Shown: in pieces, positions 52,346 through 53,453 of the stretch
Numbering within the stretch: the stretch's first letter is position 1
Layout of the letters: each line of letters starts with the position of its first letter
Origin: an uncultured Bacteroidota bacterium
GTDB taxonomy: Bacteria; Bacteroidota; Bacteroidia; Flavobacteriales; Flavobacteriaceae
DNA: 53,453 nt
NCBI GenBank assembly: GCA_903913315.1
Contig: CAIWKX010000075.1
Span: 1-53,453, forward strand
Direction of reading: 5' to 3'
Position numbers and translations under genes: made by a program
Notes under the pieces: generated by a model
Seen by the model: only the letters and a program-made list of their open reading frames with translations
What the model was told of the DNA's origin: nothing
Databases searched by the model: none

Positions 52346-52612
52346 TTATTTAAAATGATATAGCAAAAACAAAATGATTATAATTAAGGAGATTAAAAAA
52401 GGAATCCAAATTTCATTTTTATTTCCTGTAATTGTTTTCTTTTTTCTTAATTTAAGAAGAAAAATTATATGATAAATAATTATTAGATAACATATAGAAG
52501 ATAGTCCTAAATATATATAATCATTTATATAGTTGCCTTTTGTAACGATAATTATATATATTAATAAAGCTAAACATAATAATAATACATTTTTGATTTT
52601 AAAGTTTTTCAT
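52346..52612 (-). CDS. Small three-helix membrane protein, candidate immunity protein
   Basis: An 88-residue protein that is nearly all membrane: helices at about residues 7-25, 32-56 and 68-87, with a basic loop KLRKKKTITGNK between the last two. It starts 19 bp after the stop of the partial protein with the Cys/Gly-rich C-terminus and is followed by the chimeric ORF after 11 bp. Small multi-helix proteins directly after a membrane-active toxin are often its immunity protein. This is inferred from position and shape only. I do not recognise the family. Confidence 0.6.
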   Translation of the reverse strand: MKNFKIKNVLLLCLALLIYIIIVTKGNYINDYIYLGLSSICYLIIIYHIIFLLKLRKKKTITGNKNEIWIPFLISLIIIILFLLYHFK

Positions 52613-52631
52613 ATATAATGGATTTCCTAGT

Positions 52632-53453
52632 TTATGGGTTAGCTGCTAAACAATCTTGATATGCAATTTCATTAGCGGTTAAGGCTGTTGCAAGAGCCCA
52701 AGATATTCCAGCATGACACCAAAATGCTGTTGTTCCCCAAGTTGCTACATCTGCTCCTCCACAGGCTAAATGCCCAATTACCGCTCCACCGCAAGCTGCT
52801 CCAAAACCAATCAAATATTTTGCTCTGCAACTTAATGCTATTTTGGAGATATTATTGTTAGAATTATTACTTAAATATATATAAGGAAAATTTTCAAATA
52901 ATTTTGGATTTATACTGCTTAAGTTATATTCATTTTCCAGATTCATTATTTCTGTTTGCCGATTTCCAAGATATAAATTAAAGTCTTCAGTTGTTTTAAA
53001 GCCTATTGCTAATGCTGCTTTTAAATAGGTATCAGGTGTCCATTGATCATTTGGTGTTTTATTTATTTCAAAAATAGTTGTCATATCAATTTGATTTTCA
53101 ATCTCAAAACTAGAATCTATAAATTTAATAAAATTATCATTATGTATAATTGAAATACAAATGCTAAACCCACTCAACATTACCTCAACCCCAACAACCC
53201 CTGCATTTGGAGTAAGTTTTTTTACACAATAACTCGCCAATTTGTTTAAATCCTTTGTATCTTGAACCACAGTTTGTGTAGCACAGTTTTCAACGTTAAA
53301 ACTTTGCATGGCACAGTCCCACATTTCAGTGGCTTTAAGCCCACCGTTAACATCACTTTCTAATAAACTTCCAGGATAATAACTATTGTCTATTCTTGTG
53401 CTAGGAACAAAGCTAGCAAAAAAATACAGATAACCATCATTTGATGCTTGCAA
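52632..53453 (-). CDS. C-terminal part of a candidate polymorphic effector (partial)
   Basis: The frame is open at the window edge, so the N-terminus is missing; the TTG at the edge is not a start. Of the 273 residues seen, 43-97 are the segment shared with the chimeric ORF. A polar stretch (about 98-205) follows, then a final 60-residue region with six Cys and many Gly and Ala, including LIGFGAACGGAVIGHLACGG and WGTTAFWCHAGISW. This end looks like a membrane-active, disulfide-bonded bacteriocin domain of the halocin C8 kind. The toxin role is inference; the family of the missing N-terminus would decide it. Confidence 0.6.
   Translation of the reverse strand: MQASNDGYLYFFASFVPSTRIDNSYYPGSLLESDVNGGLKATEMWDCAMQSFNVENCATQTVVQDTKDLNKLASYCVKKLTPNAGVVGVEVMLSGFSICISIIHNDNFIKFIDSSFEIENQIDMTTIFEINKTPNDQWTPDTYLKAALAIGFKTTEDFNLYLGNRQTEIMNLENEYNLSSINPKLFENFPYIYLSNNSNNNISKIALSCRAKYLIGFGAACGGAVIGHLACGGADVATWGTTAFWCHAGISWALATALTANEIAYQDCLAANP
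53163..53330. repeat. 168-bp repeat, copy B
   Basis: The copy inside the partial effector gene, in the same orientation and reading frame as 52149-52316. The copies are 1014 bp apart. Recombination between them would delete the Cys/Gly-rich C-terminus and the 88-residue membrane gene. Confidence 0.85.

Noticed and set aside
53451..53453. TTG at the window edge as the start of the 273-residue protein
   Set aside because: The frame is still open at the edge and no signal peptide or start context is present. The gene most likely continues outside.

Overview
The window is about 53 kb of a low-GC genome of Bacteroidota, most probably the genus Flavobacterium or a close relative. Signs of this are the TAnnTTTG promoter elements in place of E. 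coli-type -10 boxes, genes with few Shine-Dalgarno sequences, type IX secretion (T9SS) substrates and the T9SS plug protein, an S46 dipeptidyl peptidase, alternative complex III, a mevalonate-pathway pair, and many MKK-type lipoproteins.

Layout: 1-7.4 kb holds the tail of a probable FMN reductase, an unknown 545-residue membrane protein, fabD, a YihY/BrkB membrane protein, a small lipoprotein, and a minus-strand group of a DMT transporter, galE and a DegT/WecE sugar aminotransferase. 7.5-11.8 kb holds waaA, a DPP11-like S46 peptidase, a small Ala-rich lipoprotein and a DUF1508 protein. 11.8-12.9 kb holds an intact IS5-family element with a 3-bp target duplication next to tRNA-Gly and tRNA-Leu. 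13-25.6 kb holds mutS, DUF1573, a TrmH-type methyltransferase, a type B T9SS cargo with a C-type lectin domain, a FolK-deoxynucleoside kinase fusion, sppA, an AsmA-like protein and DUF2797. 25.7-28.3 kb holds a GH3 protein, a 640-bp gene-poor stretch with a 21-bp minisatellite and a gene remnant, and a SPOR protein.

28.4-40 kb is one long respiratory operon, actABCDEF-coxB-coxA. It encodes alternative complex III (quinol to cytochrome c) followed by oxidase subunits II and I, and it ends at a terminator without coxC or coxD. 40.3-51.1 kb holds a type A T9SS cargo, pruA, apaG, the T9SS plug, a methyltransferase-map pair, a DUF4337 protein, a CoA-transferase, HMG-CoA reductase and a GYDIA-type GHMP kinase. 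The last two belong to the mevalonate route.

The most unusual part is the right edge, 51.3-53.45 kb, minus strand. A protein that enters from outside the window carries a 55-residue segment followed by a Cys/Gly/Ala-rich, bacteriocin-like C-terminus. A three-helix 88-residue membrane protein lies 19 bp downstream. After it comes a second, truncated copy of the same 55-residue segment fused to a different C-terminus, and then a DUF6705 lipoprotein whose last codons are repeated at the end of that second copy. The 168-bp repeats are in frame with each other and contain no indels, so recombination between them would exchange one C-terminus for the other. This is the geometry of a polymorphic effector with an orphan C-terminal cassette. 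The toxin and immunity roles are inference.
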